Assembly: GCA_910588045.1 (NCBI GenBank)
Contig: CAJUPS010000050.1
Span: 1-24,969, forward strand
Length of the DNA: 24,969 bases
Direction of reading: 5' to 3'
Origin: an uncultured Oscillospiraceae bacterium
Lineage (GTDB): Bacteria; Bacillota; Clostridia; Oscillospirales; Oscillospiraceae
In this document: in pieces, positions 8,363-15,817 of the stretch
How positions within the stretch are numbered: the first letter of the stretch is position 1
Layout of the letters: each line of letters opens with the position of its first letter
Translations under genes and position numbers: made by a program
The notes under the pieces: model-generated
Told to the model about the DNA's origin: nothing
The model's database searches: none
What the model saw: the letters and a program-made list of their open reading frames with translations, nothing else

Positions 8363-9349
8363 TTACAGAGAATTTTCCTTCATATACCCCATCAGCTCAT
8401 CCACCGTGGTAAACGTCAGGCCCGTCACGGTGTCTGCGCAGCCGTAGTAGATGGCGATGCGCCCGGTGGCGGCGTCGGTCAGCGCGGCGCAGGGGAAGAC
8501 CACGTTGGGCACGTCGCCCACGCACTCATAGCTCTCCCAGGGGGCCATGATATAGTCCTTCGTCCGGCAGAGCACCCTCCAGGGCTGATCGCGGTCCAGC
8601 AGGGCGCAGCCCATGCGGTAGACGTAGCCATTGCAGGTGGTGATGACCCCGTGATAGATCATCAGCCACCCCTCGTCGGTCTCGATGGGGATGGGGCCCG
8701 CGCCGATCTTGGTGGACTGCCAGGCGGACTCGTCGCCCTTCACGGTGCTCATCACGTGCCGGTGACAGCCCCAGTATTTCAGGTCCGGGCTCTGGCTGAC
8801 AAAGATGTCTCCGAAGGGCGTATGGCCCGTGTCGCTGGGCCGGGAGAGCATCATATACGTCCCGTTGATTTTCCTGGGGAACAGTACGCCGTTGCGGTTG
8901 TAGGGCAGGAAGGCGTTCTCCAGCTGGTGGAAGGTCTCAAAGTCCTCCGTCCAGCCCACGCCGATGGTGGGACCGTGGTAGCCGTTGCACCAGGTGACAT
9001 AGTATTTCCCGTCCATCCTGCACACCCGGGGGTCATAGCGGTACTCCCGGGCGGTGACCTCCGGGTCTCCCAGAAAGTGAACCGGCTCCTCCCGGATCGT
9101 CCAGTGGATCCCGTCCGGGCTGAAGCCCGGGAAAATATCCATGCTCACCGAGCGGCTGTCACAGCGGAACACCCCGGCGAAGCCGTCGTTGAAGGGCGCC
9201 ACGGCACTGTTGAACACACTGTTGGAGCGCCTGATGGCGTGACGGCCGATGATCGGGTTGCCGCTGTAGCGCCACACAGGCATGGGGCAGTCCGCCGGTT
9301 TGGGTTCCCAGGGCAGGTTTTTCAGTTCGTTTCCAATGATCTTACTCAT
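8363..9349 (-). CDS. GH130 beta-mannoside phosphorylase, probably acting on Man-beta-1,4-GlcNAc
   Basis: A 328-residue GH130 five-bladed propeller phosphorylase that splits beta-mannosides with phosphate to give mannose 1-phosphate. Visible family features are IGRHAIRRSNSVFNSAVAPF near 34, the catalytic aspartate in YDPRVCRMDGKYYVTW (D106), NRNGVLFPRKING, RPSDTGHTPFGDIF, STKIGAGPIPIETDEGW and the C-terminal PNVVFPCAALTDAATGR. These blocks and the length resemble the group containing the gut N-glycan phosphorylase UhgbMP (beta-1,4-mannosyl-GlcNAc phosphorylase) more than the longer mannosylglucose phosphorylases. It has no signal peptide. AAGGAG lies five bases upstream of the chosen ATG; a further in-frame start at 9364 lacks a good site. 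It is first in an operon with GH38. The neighbouring GH85, GH38 and GH20 support an N-glycan substrate, which is inferred rather than seen. Confidence 0.9.
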   Translation of the reverse strand: MSKIIGNELKNLPWEPKPADCPMPVWRYSGNPIIGRHAIRRSNSVFNSAVAPFNDGFAGVFRCDSRSVSMDIFPGFSPDGIHWTIREEPVHFLGDPEVTAREYRYDPRVCRMDGKYYVTWCNGYHGPTIGVGWTEDFETFHQLENAFLPYNRNGVLFPRKINGTYMMLSRPSDTGHTPFGDIFVSQSPDLKYWGCHRHVMSTVKGDESAWQSTKIGAGPIPIETDEGWLMIYHGVITTCNGYVYRMGCALLDRDQPWRVLCRTKDYIMAPWESYECVGDVPNVVFPCAALTDAATGRIAIYYGCADTVTGLTFTTVDELMGYMKENSL

Positions 9350-9469
9350 AGCTTCTCCTTGCACGCAAAAATTTTGGAGGCGTACATACTTTTTTCTTGG
9401 AGAGTGTGAATCAATAGTTAAAGGAAGAAAAAGGAAGACAAATGATGCGGTAAGGATGAGAATGACTTT

Positions 9470-9610
9470 GTGAAAGAAAAACTCATCGAACTATACTGCA
9501 CCATTTGCCAATGCACTGATAGCAGATTTATAGAAGGAAAGCAACGCCTAAGCAATAATAACTGTCCCAAATTCAGTGACGAGGAGTTGATCACAGTCTA
9601 TCTCTGGGGG
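9470..9610 (+). mobile_element. Transposase remnant (N-terminal fragment)
   Basis: Starting from GTG at 9470, with AAGGATGAG just upstream, about 47 codons read like the N-terminus of a transposase: KEKLIELYCTICQC, then RLSNNNCPKFSDEEL and ITVYLWG. This pattern is familiar from DDE transposases of gut Firmicutes insertion sequences, though the exact IS family is not certain. The homology stops abruptly at about 9610, where solute-binding-protein sequence on the other strand begins; two foreign codons and a TAG at 9617-9619 end the frame. The segment is visibly AT-richer than its neighbours. No terminal inverted repeat or catalytic domain remains, so it cannot be active. Confidence 0.6.
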
Positions 9611-9615
9611 AAAGC

Positions 9616-9975
9616 ATAGGGGTTGCCCTCGTTGGTATCGTCGGGGGTCATATGGATGGTCTTGCCCTGGGTGTAGGCGGCCAGAGTCCAGTCGTTGTTG
9701 ATCCGATGGACGTGCTGGGAGCCGTTCATGTCGATGTACTCAAAGTTCACGCCCTCTTCCCCGTAGGCCATCATGTCGCGGAAGGTGGTGTCGGTGTTGA
9801 CCAGCTCGATGAGCTTCAGGGCCTCCAGTGGATGGGGGGAGGAAGCGGAGATGCAGGCCATGGAGCCCAGGGCGGTCTGGGTGGACAGCACGGGCTCGTT
9901 GTAGGCGGAGACCACCACCTCGGTGCCGCGGCCGTCGCCCCAAGTACCGGCGGCGGAGGGCCAGCCCTGGCTAAT
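9616..9975 (-). pseudogene. Remnant of a sugar ABC transporter solute-binding protein (LplA/DUF3502-like)
   Basis: The minus strand reads GWPSAAGTWGDGRGTEVVVS, then NEPVLSTQTALGSMACISA, PLEALKLIELVNTDTTFRDM, MAYGEEGVNFEYIDMNG and DDTNEGNPY. This is the C-terminal half of a lipoprotein that binds sugars for ABC import. The real family continues beyond the GNPY segment, but here four unrelated codons and a stop follow at the junction with the transposase fragment (about 9610-9616). The N-terminal half and signal peptide are missing. Just upstream the family-like reading may continue briefly in another frame (tyr-tyr-lys-glu-glu-leu), which would mean an extra indel. It lies on the same strand as the YesL-type and response-regulator genes upstream and the GH130-GH38 operon downstream, so it was probably part of one uptake cluster. 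Confidence 0.75.
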
Positions 9976-10044
9976 GCAGCTCCTCTTTGTAGTATGGAAA
10001 AGATACCCACGCCGTTTTTCTCCCATTTGACGGGAAAACATGCC

Positions 10045-10073
10045 TTGCATAATGTCCCCGCTTCCGGTATAAT
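10045..10073 (+). promoter_or_regulatory. Orphan promoter-like sequence in the rearrangement scar
   Basis: TTGCAT (10045-10050), 17 bases, then a perfect TATAAT (10068-10073) on the plus strand. No plus-strand gene follows for 2 kb, and the region antisense to the YesL-type gene begins about 130 bases on. It may be a leftover of a deleted gene or chance. Confidence 0.2.
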
Positions 10074-10165
10074 TTAGGGCGGAAATTGCGGGATGGGCCC
10101 CGTGATAGCGCAATATTGGGCCCAAAAGGTTCCCCCGCCGCCGGGGGCGTTCTGCACAGACGAAA

Positions 10166-10198
10166 GACGCCCCCAACCTTGTACCGGTCAGGGGCGTC
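10166..10198 (-). terminator. Probable terminator after the YesL-type gene
   Basis: GACGCCCC (10191-10198 read on the minus strand) pairs with GGGGCGTC (10166-10173), with an extra inner ACC/GGT pairing, and TTTCGTCT follows on the minus strand. The T-run is short. A competing hairpin (GGGGGCGT/ACGCCCCC, 10143-10174) shares one arm. Confidence 0.45.
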
Positions 10199-10203
10199 CG
10201 CAT

Positions 10204-10863
10204 CTATTCCGTTTCGCCGTGGGACGCTTCCGCCGCGTCCCGCTCCAGCCGCTCAAAGACCGGACGGAGCAGGAAGGCGTTGGCCTGGGCGGTGAATCCG
10301 GGGCAGAACAGGAGCCAGAGCAGAAGCGTGCTCAAAAGCACATAGGGCATATAGGTTGCCATCAGCAGGGGCAGCATCTGGAGGAACACCATCAGCAGCG
10401 TTTTGGGAAAGTACCGGACGGCCAGGATGACGGCGTTGCGGACATGCTCCTGGAGGGTGTTGTCGTACCGGGCAATCAGGGGGAAGAGGTAGCACAGGAC
10501 GGATTCCAGCAGCAGCGCCAGGAACAGTACGATCCAGGCCAGCACGGTGTAGGCCGTCCCCTCAAAATACAGCCGCAGCAGGAGCCAGTCGCAGACCAGC
10601 GACGCAAATCCCAGCAGGGCCAGCAGCCACGCGGTGACCGCCTGCTTGAAATTGCTGCGGAAGGCGTGGAAGTAGCGGCGGAAGAGTCCGCTGCCGCGCT
10701 CGAGGGTCAGGTCGTAAACCGACTTGAACAGTGCGGCCGCCGCCGGTCCGACGGTCACCACCGGCAGGCAGCAAACCATACACAAAAACCCCAGCACGGT
10801 CAGATCCAGCAGACGCGCGATCAGCTGGAACACCGGGTTTTCCAGGTCAAACAGCTTTCTCAT
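10204..10863 (-). CDS. YesL-type (DUF624) membrane protein
   Basis: A 219-residue integral membrane protein. The N-terminus MRKLFDLENPVFQLIARLLDL and the following LCMVCCLPVVTVGPAAAALF segment are typical of the YesL/DUF624 family, which occurs beside yesN-type regulators and lplABC-type sugar importers. Five or six hydrophobic segments are visible (about 20-45, 80-100, 110-130, 150-185). The molecular role of the family is not established; its context is carbohydrate uptake. AGGAGG lies eight bases before the ATG at 10863. An alternative GTG at 10887 overlaps the regulator's stop codon by four bases (GTGA) and would allow translational coupling; the ATG is preferred because family members begin there. 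Confidence 0.85.
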   Translation of the reverse strand: MRKLFDLENPVFQLIARLLDLTVLGFLCMVCCLPVVTVGPAAAALFKSVYDLTLERGSGLFRRYFHAFRSNFKQAVTAWLLALLGFASLVCDWLLLRLYFEGTAYTVLAWIVLFLALLLESVLCYLFPLIARYDNTLQEHVRNAVILAVRYFPKTLLMVFLQMLPLLMATYMPYVLLSTLLLWLLFCPGFTAQANAFLLRPVFERLERDAAEASHGETE

Positions 10864-10883
10864 CTCCAGAGCCTCCTCGTCTC

Positions 10884-11731
10884 TCACTGTGTCAGCTTTG
10901 ATGTCTCCTCCGCCAGGGCCTCCGCATCCTCAAGCCCCGGCCCCGTGGGGAGGGGCGGCGGCGCGGCGGCCTCGTCAAAGCGCCGCAGGGCGCTGGGGGA
11001 GACGTGGTAATAGTCCTTGAAGTGCACGTAAAAGTTGTTGAGCTGGCTGTACCCCACCATATTGGCCACCACGGAGATTTTCTCCCTCGTGTTCTCAATG
11101 AGCCGCCGCGCCTGGATCATCCGGTAAGCCGTCAGGTACTCGGAGAACTTCATCCCGGTGTCCTGTAGGAAGATCCGGCCGATGTACTTGCTGGACATGT
11201 TCAGCGTATCCGCGATGCTGGTGAGGGACTGGCTGCGGCGGTAATTGCTCTTGACGATCAGGATGATCTTCGCGGTGATACGTGACAGCTGGCTGTACTC
11301 CACCTGGAGCACCGGGTCCATCTCCGGCTGGGACAGCGGGTGCTCGGGGATCGTTCCGTGGAGGTCCCGCACGATGACGCGCTCCAGGAAGGCCCGCAGC
11401 TCTTTGGTGTTGATGGGCTTGAGGAGATAGTCCCTGGCCCCGGCGCGCATGGACTTGCGGGCGTACTGAAAGTCCTCCCGGCCGCCCATCATGCAGAAGA
11501 TGGCCTGATGCCCGCGTCCCACACGTGCTCGGCCAGCTCATAGCCCCAGTAATCCCCCAGCTCTATGTCCACCAGCGCAATGTGGGGAAGAAAGTCCATG
11601 ATGCTGCTGACCGCGTCGCCATAAGAGGGGGCGGTCAGTACGCTGGAAATATCATACTGGCTCCAGTCCACCAGGTATCGGATGGATTCACAGACATCCT
11701 CGTCCCGATCAACGATCAATAAACGGTACAT
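10884..11731 (-). pseudogene. YesN-type response regulator with AraC output domain, interrupted by a frameshift
   Basis: The first frame, from ATG 11731 (AGGAAA about nine bases upstream), encodes a receiver domain: MYRLLIVDRDEDVCESIRYL, with the phosphorylation aspartate in HIALVDIELGD (D55). It runs to EHVWDAGIRP and stops six codons later. The next frame continues the same protein: AIFCMMGGREDFQYARKSMR, then AGARDYLLKPINTKE with the conserved lysine, a linker, and an AraC-type double helix-turn-helix domain (ITAKIILIVKSNY to the end). Restoring one base at 11502-11506 (AGGCC to AGGGCC on the minus strand) joins both parts. Whether this is a true mutation or a base missed in a short G-run is unknown. 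No slippery heptamer suggests programmed frameshifting. The histidine kinase partner is not in the window. It is divergent from the ROK operon and is the obvious candidate regulator of the locus. Confidence 0.85.
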
Positions 11732-12113
11732 AGCGGCACTTTTCCTCACAAATCCTATACCCGGCGGTTGTTGCTGCAAAGAGCGAAGGCGTCTCGCCTC
11801 GAAGATTACAGGCACATCTTACGCCGCCGCCGCAGGTCAAGCAACCATTATTTGCGGAAAAGTGACAATCCTATACTTAAAAACTCCCTTTTTAGACTAT
11901 TTCCACGGCGCAAAATAGCGAAATATAGATATGGTATCGTGCGGATGATACAACGCGGTATCGAAAGGGCGGATTCTATCCAATCTATACTGAATCGTTT
12001 CAATTTTTGTAATTGTGGTTCACACACGGTCATGCTATGTTGGCAGAGGAACAGGCACATCTTTTTATGATTCTATTTTTGACCACATCAGAAATGTAAG
12101 GAGTGATCATTCT
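11732..12113. other. Repeat-rich divergent intergenic region between regulator and ROK operon
   Basis: No gene is seen in these 382 bases. They hold a 13-base direct repeat ACAGGCACATCTT (11808-11820 and 12051-12063), the repeat AATCCTATAC (11751-11760 and 11867-11876) with a variant AATCTATAC at 11982-11990, an inverted pair CACTTTTCC/GGAAAAGTG (11737-11745 and 11856-11864), and GTATC/GATAC/GTATC at 11934-11938, 11947-11951 and 11958-11962. The middle part is AT-rich. This is a likely control region for both flanking transcripts. Confidence 0.6.
12013..12041 (+). promoter_or_regulatory. Candidate promoter of the ROK-manA-GH20 operon
   Basis: TTGTGG (12013-12018), 17 bases, then TATGTT (12036-12041). 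The match is partial. An alternative -10 is TATACT at 11986-11991, which lacks a good -35. Either would give a leader of 60 to 120 bases, containing the second copy of ACAGGCACATCTT. Confidence 0.3.
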
Positions 12114-13007
12114 ATGCCGTATTTCGGGGCGCTGGAGGCAGGCGGCACGAAAATGGTATGCGCTGTTGGCACGGCGCAGGGCAAGATCCTGGAGCGGATC
12201 AGCATTCCCACCCGGGGGCCGGAGGCGACGATGCCGGAGCTTCTGGAGTTCTTTCAGGGGAAGGGGCTGGCCGCCATCGGCATTGGCGCCTTTGGACCGG
12301 TGGATCTGGACCGCAGTTCCCCGGACTACGGAGTCATCCAGTCCTCGCCCAAGCTGGACTGGCGGGGCTTCCCCATTCTCCGCCGGTTCGAGGAGGCGCT
12401 GGGGATCCCGGCGGGGATCGACACGGACGTCAACGCCGCCGCGCTGGGGGAGGCCGTGTGGGGATGCACCCGCACGGTGTCCGACAGTATCTATGTTACC
12501 ATCGGTACGGGCGTGGGCCTTGGCGTGATTATCAATGGCAAGCCCCATCACGGGATGCTCCACCCGGAGGGGGGCCATATCTTCATGGACCGCCGGGCCG
12601 ACGACCCCATGGTCCGGGGCGTGTGTCCCTACCACCCCAACTGTCTGGAGGGGCTGGCCAGCGGTCCGGCGATTGAGCGGCGCTGGGGCCGGAAGGCCCA
12701 GGAGCTGGGGGACTGTACCGCCGTGTGGGAGATGGAGGCGTACTACATCGCCCAGGCGCTGTGCAGCTATATCCTGATGATCTCGCCGGAGCGGATCGTC
12801 CTGGGCGGCGGCGTGATGCATCAGGCGCAAATGCTCCCCCTTGTGCGGAAGGAGGTCCGCCGCCAGCTGCGGGGGTACATCCAGGGCAAGGGGCTGGATA
12901 ATCTGGACGAGTATATCGTACCGGTGAGCCTGGGGGACAACCAGGGCATCATGGGGGCCATTAAGCTGGCGATGGACGCCTATGTCGAAAGGGGGGGACG
13001 GCTGTGA
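12114..13007 (+). CDS. ROK-family sugar kinase, fructokinase/mannokinase type
   Basis: A 297-residue cytoplasmic hexose kinase. The N-terminal phosphate loop region GALEAGGTKMVCAVG (5-19) matches the YdhR/GmuE and ScrK-like fructokinase branch. The catalytic aspartate is in DTDVNAAALGE (D105), GTGVGLG lies at 131-137, and the zinc-site region runs from HPEGGH (150-155) to CPYHPNCLEGLASGP (171-185). AAGGAG lies ten bases before the ATG at 12114; the open frame continues 33 codons upstream but without initiation signals. Its stop overlaps the manA start by four bases, so the two are translationally coupled, as in the gmuE-gmuF pair of the Bacillus glucomannan operon. In this locus it could phosphorylate free mannose, fructose or GlcNAc; the sequence favours fructose or mannose. 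Confidence 0.88.
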   Translation: MPYFGALEAGGTKMVCAVGTAQGKILERISIPTRGPEATMPELLEFFQGKGLAAIGIGAFGPVDLDRSSPDYGVIQSSPKLDWRGFPILRRFEEALGIPAGIDTDVNAAALGEAVWGCTRTVSDSIYVTIGTGVGLGVIINGKPHHGMLHPEGGHIFMDRRADDPMVRGVCPYHPNCLEGLASGPAIERRWGRKAQELGDCTAVWEMEAYYIAQALCSYILMISPERIVLGGGVMHQAQMLPLVRKEVRRQLRGYIQGKGLDNLDEYIVPVSLGDNQGIMGAIKLAMDAYVERGGRL

Positions 13008-13936
13008 AGGAGCCGATTTTTCTGGAGCCGATCTTGCAGGAGAAGCTGTGGGGCGGGGACCGGCTGAGGAGCCGGTTCGGGTACGATATTCCCAGCGGCC
13101 ACACCGGCGAGTGCTGGGCCATCAGCGCCCACCCCGGCGGGGACTGCCGGGTCCGGGGCGGCGAATATGCCGGAAAAACCCTGGGGGCTCTCTGGCGGGA
13201 GCACCCGGAACTGTTCGGGAATACGGGGGGAGAGGTGTTCCCCCTCCTTGTCAAAATCATTGATGCCAGGGAGGATCTGAGCATTCAGGTCCATCCGGAC
13301 GACGAGTACGCCCGCGTCCATGAGAACGGCTCGCTGGGAAAGACGGAGTGCTGGTATATCCTGGAGTGCGGGGAGGACGCCGAGATCATCATCGGGCATA
13401 ACGCGGAGAGCCCCGCCGCACTCCGGGAAATGGTGGAGGAGGGGCGGTGGAACGAGCTGCTTCGGCGGATCCCCATCCACAGGGGAGATTTCTTCCAGAT
13501 CGACCCCGGGTGCCTCCACGCGATCAAGAGCGGCACCATGGTCCTGGAGACCCAGCAGAGCAGCGACGTCACGTACCGGTTCTATGACTACGGACGCCTG
13601 GAGAACGGCAGGCCCCGGACGCTGCACCTCCAGCAGAGCCTGGCGGTGACCCAGGTCCCCTTCCGGCCCCATCCCGTGGAGCGGGAGACGGTCCGGGAGG
13701 GCGGCGCACAGGTGACCAGGCTGGTGACCTGCCCCTGCTACACGGTCTACCGGGTGGAGGTGGACGGCCTGTGGACGAGGGACTGGGCAAAGCCCTTCGT
13801 CAACGTCAGCGTCCTGGACGGCGAGGGGGTGCTGGACGGACAGCCGGTGAAAAAGGGCGACCATCTGCTGCTGCCCGCCGGATACGGGGAGATGGCCCTC
13901 TCGGGCCGTCTGGAGCTGATCTGCTCCCATTTATAA
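13004..13936 (+). CDS. manA: Mannose-6-phosphate isomerase, short type I form
   Basis: A 310-residue zinc enzyme that converts mannose 6-phosphate to fructose 6-phosphate. The cupin zinc ligands are visible: QVHPDD (Q95, H97), GKTECWY (E115) and PGCLHAIKSG (H172). The opening LEPILQEKLWGGDRL and YRFYDYGR near 191-198 are typical of the Bacillus ManA/GmuF group. The start is GTG at 13004, within the kinase stop codon (GTGA overlap); the G-rich run just upstream (GGGGGGG) is the likely ribosome contact. It follows the ROK kinase and precedes GH20, which fits a route from released mannose to glycolysis. Mannose 1-phosphate from the GH130 reaction would also need a phosphomannomutase, which is not in this window. 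Confidence 0.93.
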   Translation: MKEPIFLEPILQEKLWGGDRLRSRFGYDIPSGHTGECWAISAHPGGDCRVRGGEYAGKTLGALWREHPELFGNTGGEVFPLLVKIIDAREDLSIQVHPDDEYARVHENGSLGKTECWYILECGEDAEIIIGHNAESPAALREMVEEGRWNELLRRIPIHRGDFFQIDPGCLHAIKSGTMVLETQQSSDVTYRFYDYGRLENGRPRTLHLQQSLAVTQVPFRPHPVERETVREGGAQVTRLVTCPCYTVYRVEVDGLWTRDWAKPFVNVSVLDGEGVLDGQPVKKGDHLLLPAGYGEMALSGRLELICSHL

Positions 13937-14020
13937 GTATAAGGAAAAAGGATGCAACGGCGCAGGAAAGGTCTCTCCGGCCGCCGTACTAATTTAGGGA
14001 ATTTTGATGGAGGTATGAGC

Positions 14021-15442
14021 ATGAAGAATTTTGTGTTTTCACAGCCGAAACGCTGGGAGGTCAGGGGAGAGGATGTGTGGCGTCCGGGAACCGGCAGCCG
14101 CGTCATCCTGATGGACGGGAGCATCCCCTGGGAGGATGTGGCAGCCTGCGTGAACCTGCTGGGGGAGGAGCACCGCGGTCTGGGTGCGGCGGCGCAGCTG
14201 CGGAATGTGGAGGCGCTGCCCGGTGATCTGGTGATCCGGACGGGGGAGCCCGACGAGCTGAGGGGCGTGGAGACCTACCGGGAGGGCTACGTCCTCGCGG
14301 TGGGACCCGTGGTGGAGCTGACGGCCCAGTCGGAGCGGGCGGTGCTGTACGGCCTGCGGACCATCATGGAGGCCCTGGAGAATGGCGGCCTGCCCTATGG
14401 CCGGATCGTGGACTGGCCGGACACCAATGAGCGCGGCCTCCATCTGGACGCCGGGCGGAAATTCTACACCAAGGAGTGGATCATGGACCGGATCCGGGAC
14501 CTGTCCCGGAATCGCATGAACGTGCTGTGGTTCCATTTCTCCGAGAACGAGGGCTTCCGCATCGCCAGCGACCGGCACCCCGAGGTGCCGTCCCTCCTCC
14601 ATCTCAGCAAGGACGACGTCCGGGAGATCATCCGTCTGGCCAACGCCTACCACATCGACATCAACCCCGCCCTGGACTGTCCCGGCCACTTGGGCCAGGC
14701 GCTACAGGAGCACCCCCGGTGGAGGCTGAACCGGGAGATGGCGGAACCGCTGTGGTCCGCGCTGGATATTACCAAGGACGACGCCCGGGCGTTCCTTTTG
14801 GAGCTGATCGACGAGTATGCCGAGCTGTTCGCAGGCGCGAAGGTGTTCCACATCGGCGGGGACGAGTTCATTGATTTCAACCACTTTGAGCGCTTCCCCG
14901 AGCTGGAGCAGTACGCCAGGGAGCACCTGGGACCGGACCACGGCGGCGTGGATGTCTACGTGGACTTCCTCAACCAGGTGATCGCCCACGTCCGGAACAA
15001 GGGGTTCCAGGTGCGCGTCTGGAATGACGGCCTGCTGCGCCCGGACCAGGCGGAACATGTGGAGCTGGACAGGGATGTGCAGATTGCCTTCTGGAGCAAC
15101 TGGGACAAGGGGATGGCTCCCCTGGAGTCCTTCCTGGAGCGGGGATACCAGGTGGTGAACTACCATGCGGACTACCTGTACTATATCCTGCTGGTCCGCA
15201 AGGGGTACGCCGACCCCAGTCCGGAGAAGATCATGAACGAGTGGGGTCCTGCCGTCTTTCCGGGACATCCCGTCCACGGCGAGCAGGTGCTCCCGGAGGA
15301 GCGCGCCGGACAGTTCTTGGGCTGCTGCTATTCCATCTGGAGCGACTGGCCGGACATCCAGAGCGAGGAGGAAGTCATTGCGCGCTGCCGGGACTCCCTG
15401 CGCGCCTTTGCGGCACGCTGCTGGAGCTGGAAAGACAAGTAA
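14021..15442 (+). CDS. Beta-N-acetylhexosaminidase, glycoside hydrolase family 20
   Basis: A 473-residue exo-hexosaminidase that removes terminal beta-linked GlcNAc or GalNAc. Residues 1 to about 130 form the small alpha/beta GH20b domain with SERAVLYGLRTIMEAL near its end. The barrel begins at RGLHLDAGRKFYTKEWI, and the catalytic pair is in FHIGGDEF (D281 assisting, E282 acid). CYSIWSDWPD near the C-terminus is in the usual place for an active-site tryptophan. No signal peptide is present, so it is probably cytoplasmic, like GH20C of the pneumococcal N-glycan region. GGAGG lies seven bases before the ATG at 14021; an ATG at 14015 is too close to that site. The 84-base gap after manA has no terminator, so it probably belongs to the same operon. 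Confidence 0.9.
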   Translation: MKNFVFSQPKRWEVRGEDVWRPGTGSRVILMDGSIPWEDVAACVNLLGEEHRGLGAAAQLRNVEALPGDLVIRTGEPDELRGVETYREGYVLAVGPVVELTAQSERAVLYGLRTIMEALENGGLPYGRIVDWPDTNERGLHLDAGRKFYTKEWIMDRIRDLSRNRMNVLWFHFSENEGFRIASDRHPEVPSLLHLSKDDVREIIRLANAYHIDINPALDCPGHLGQALQEHPRWRLNREMAEPLWSALDITKDDARAFLLELIDEYAELFAGAKVFHIGGDEFIDFNHFERFPELEQYAREHLGPDHGGVDVYVDFLNQVIAHVRNKGFQVRVWNDGLLRPDQAEHVELDRDVQIAFWSNWDKGMAPLESFLERGYQVVNYHADYLYYILLVRKGYADPSPEKIMNEWGPAVFPGHPVHGEQVLPEERAGQFLGCCYSIWSDWPDIQSEEEVIARCRDSLRAFAARCWSWKDK

Positions 15443-15534
15443 ATTTCTTCGCCTGCCGGTTTGTTTCCTATGAGGCCACCGGCGGCGGCGCCTCCGCCCG
15501 GGACTGTTTCCCGCGGACCGAGGGCGCCGACGCT

Positions 15535-15565
15535 AAAATGCTCCCAGATTTTCTGGGAGCATTTT
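15535..15565 (+). terminator. Terminator of the ROK-manA-GH20 operon
   Basis: A 14-bp perfect stem AAAATGCTCCCAGA/TCTGGGAGCATTTT with loop TTT is followed by ATTAT. It lies 93 bases beyond the GH20 stop. It is symmetrical enough to work in both directions, but no minus-strand gene approaches it. Confidence 0.85.
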
Positions 15566-15817
15566 ATTATCTATCCATCCCATAGGAGGGGCGTATCCGG
15601 CTTGATTCTATCGTTTGGATACCTGAATTGAGAAGTGCAATACTGTTGGTCCTTGGAAAAGTATGATACCATCACACTTGTTCGGGTGCCCGTAAGCGGT
15701 TTGCGTTCAGACCGCTTCCCCCAGTACCCAGATCGTGGAAAAAGGAGGAGATAGAGAAGGATCCCGCCGCAAGATTGCCCCGCCCGCCCATATATGACTT
15801 TGAAAGGAATCTGAGAG
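15566..15817 (+). promoter_or_regulatory. Upstream region of the GH85 gene
   Basis: No gene is seen. Inverted GTATCC (15593-15598) and GGATAC (15617-15622) are followed by TGATACC (15664-15670), echoing the GATAC repeats at 1614-1652 and 11934-11962. A 7-bp hairpin AAGCGGT/ACCGCTT (15694-15717) may lie in the leader. The best promoter-like pair, TTGGAT (15616-15621) with AATACT (15640-15645) at a spacing of 18, is weak. AAAGGA nine bases before 15818 is the ribosome binding site. Confidence 0.4.

Noticed and set aside
10093..11010. Plus-strand open frame antisense to the YesL-type gene
   Set aside because: Gln/Arg/Gly-rich composition without motifs; the minus strand encodes a clear membrane protein.
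11495..11515. Programmed ribosomal frameshift in the response regulator
   Set aside because: No slippery heptamer or strong downstream hairpin is visible, and a receiver-AraC protein has no reason to be made this way. A simple indel or base-calling error is more likely.
11489..11815. Extended N-terminus of the response regulator starting at 11815
   Set aside because: The extra 28 residues do not fit a receiver domain, which begins at MYRLLIVD (ATG 11731) with a ribosome binding site just upstream.
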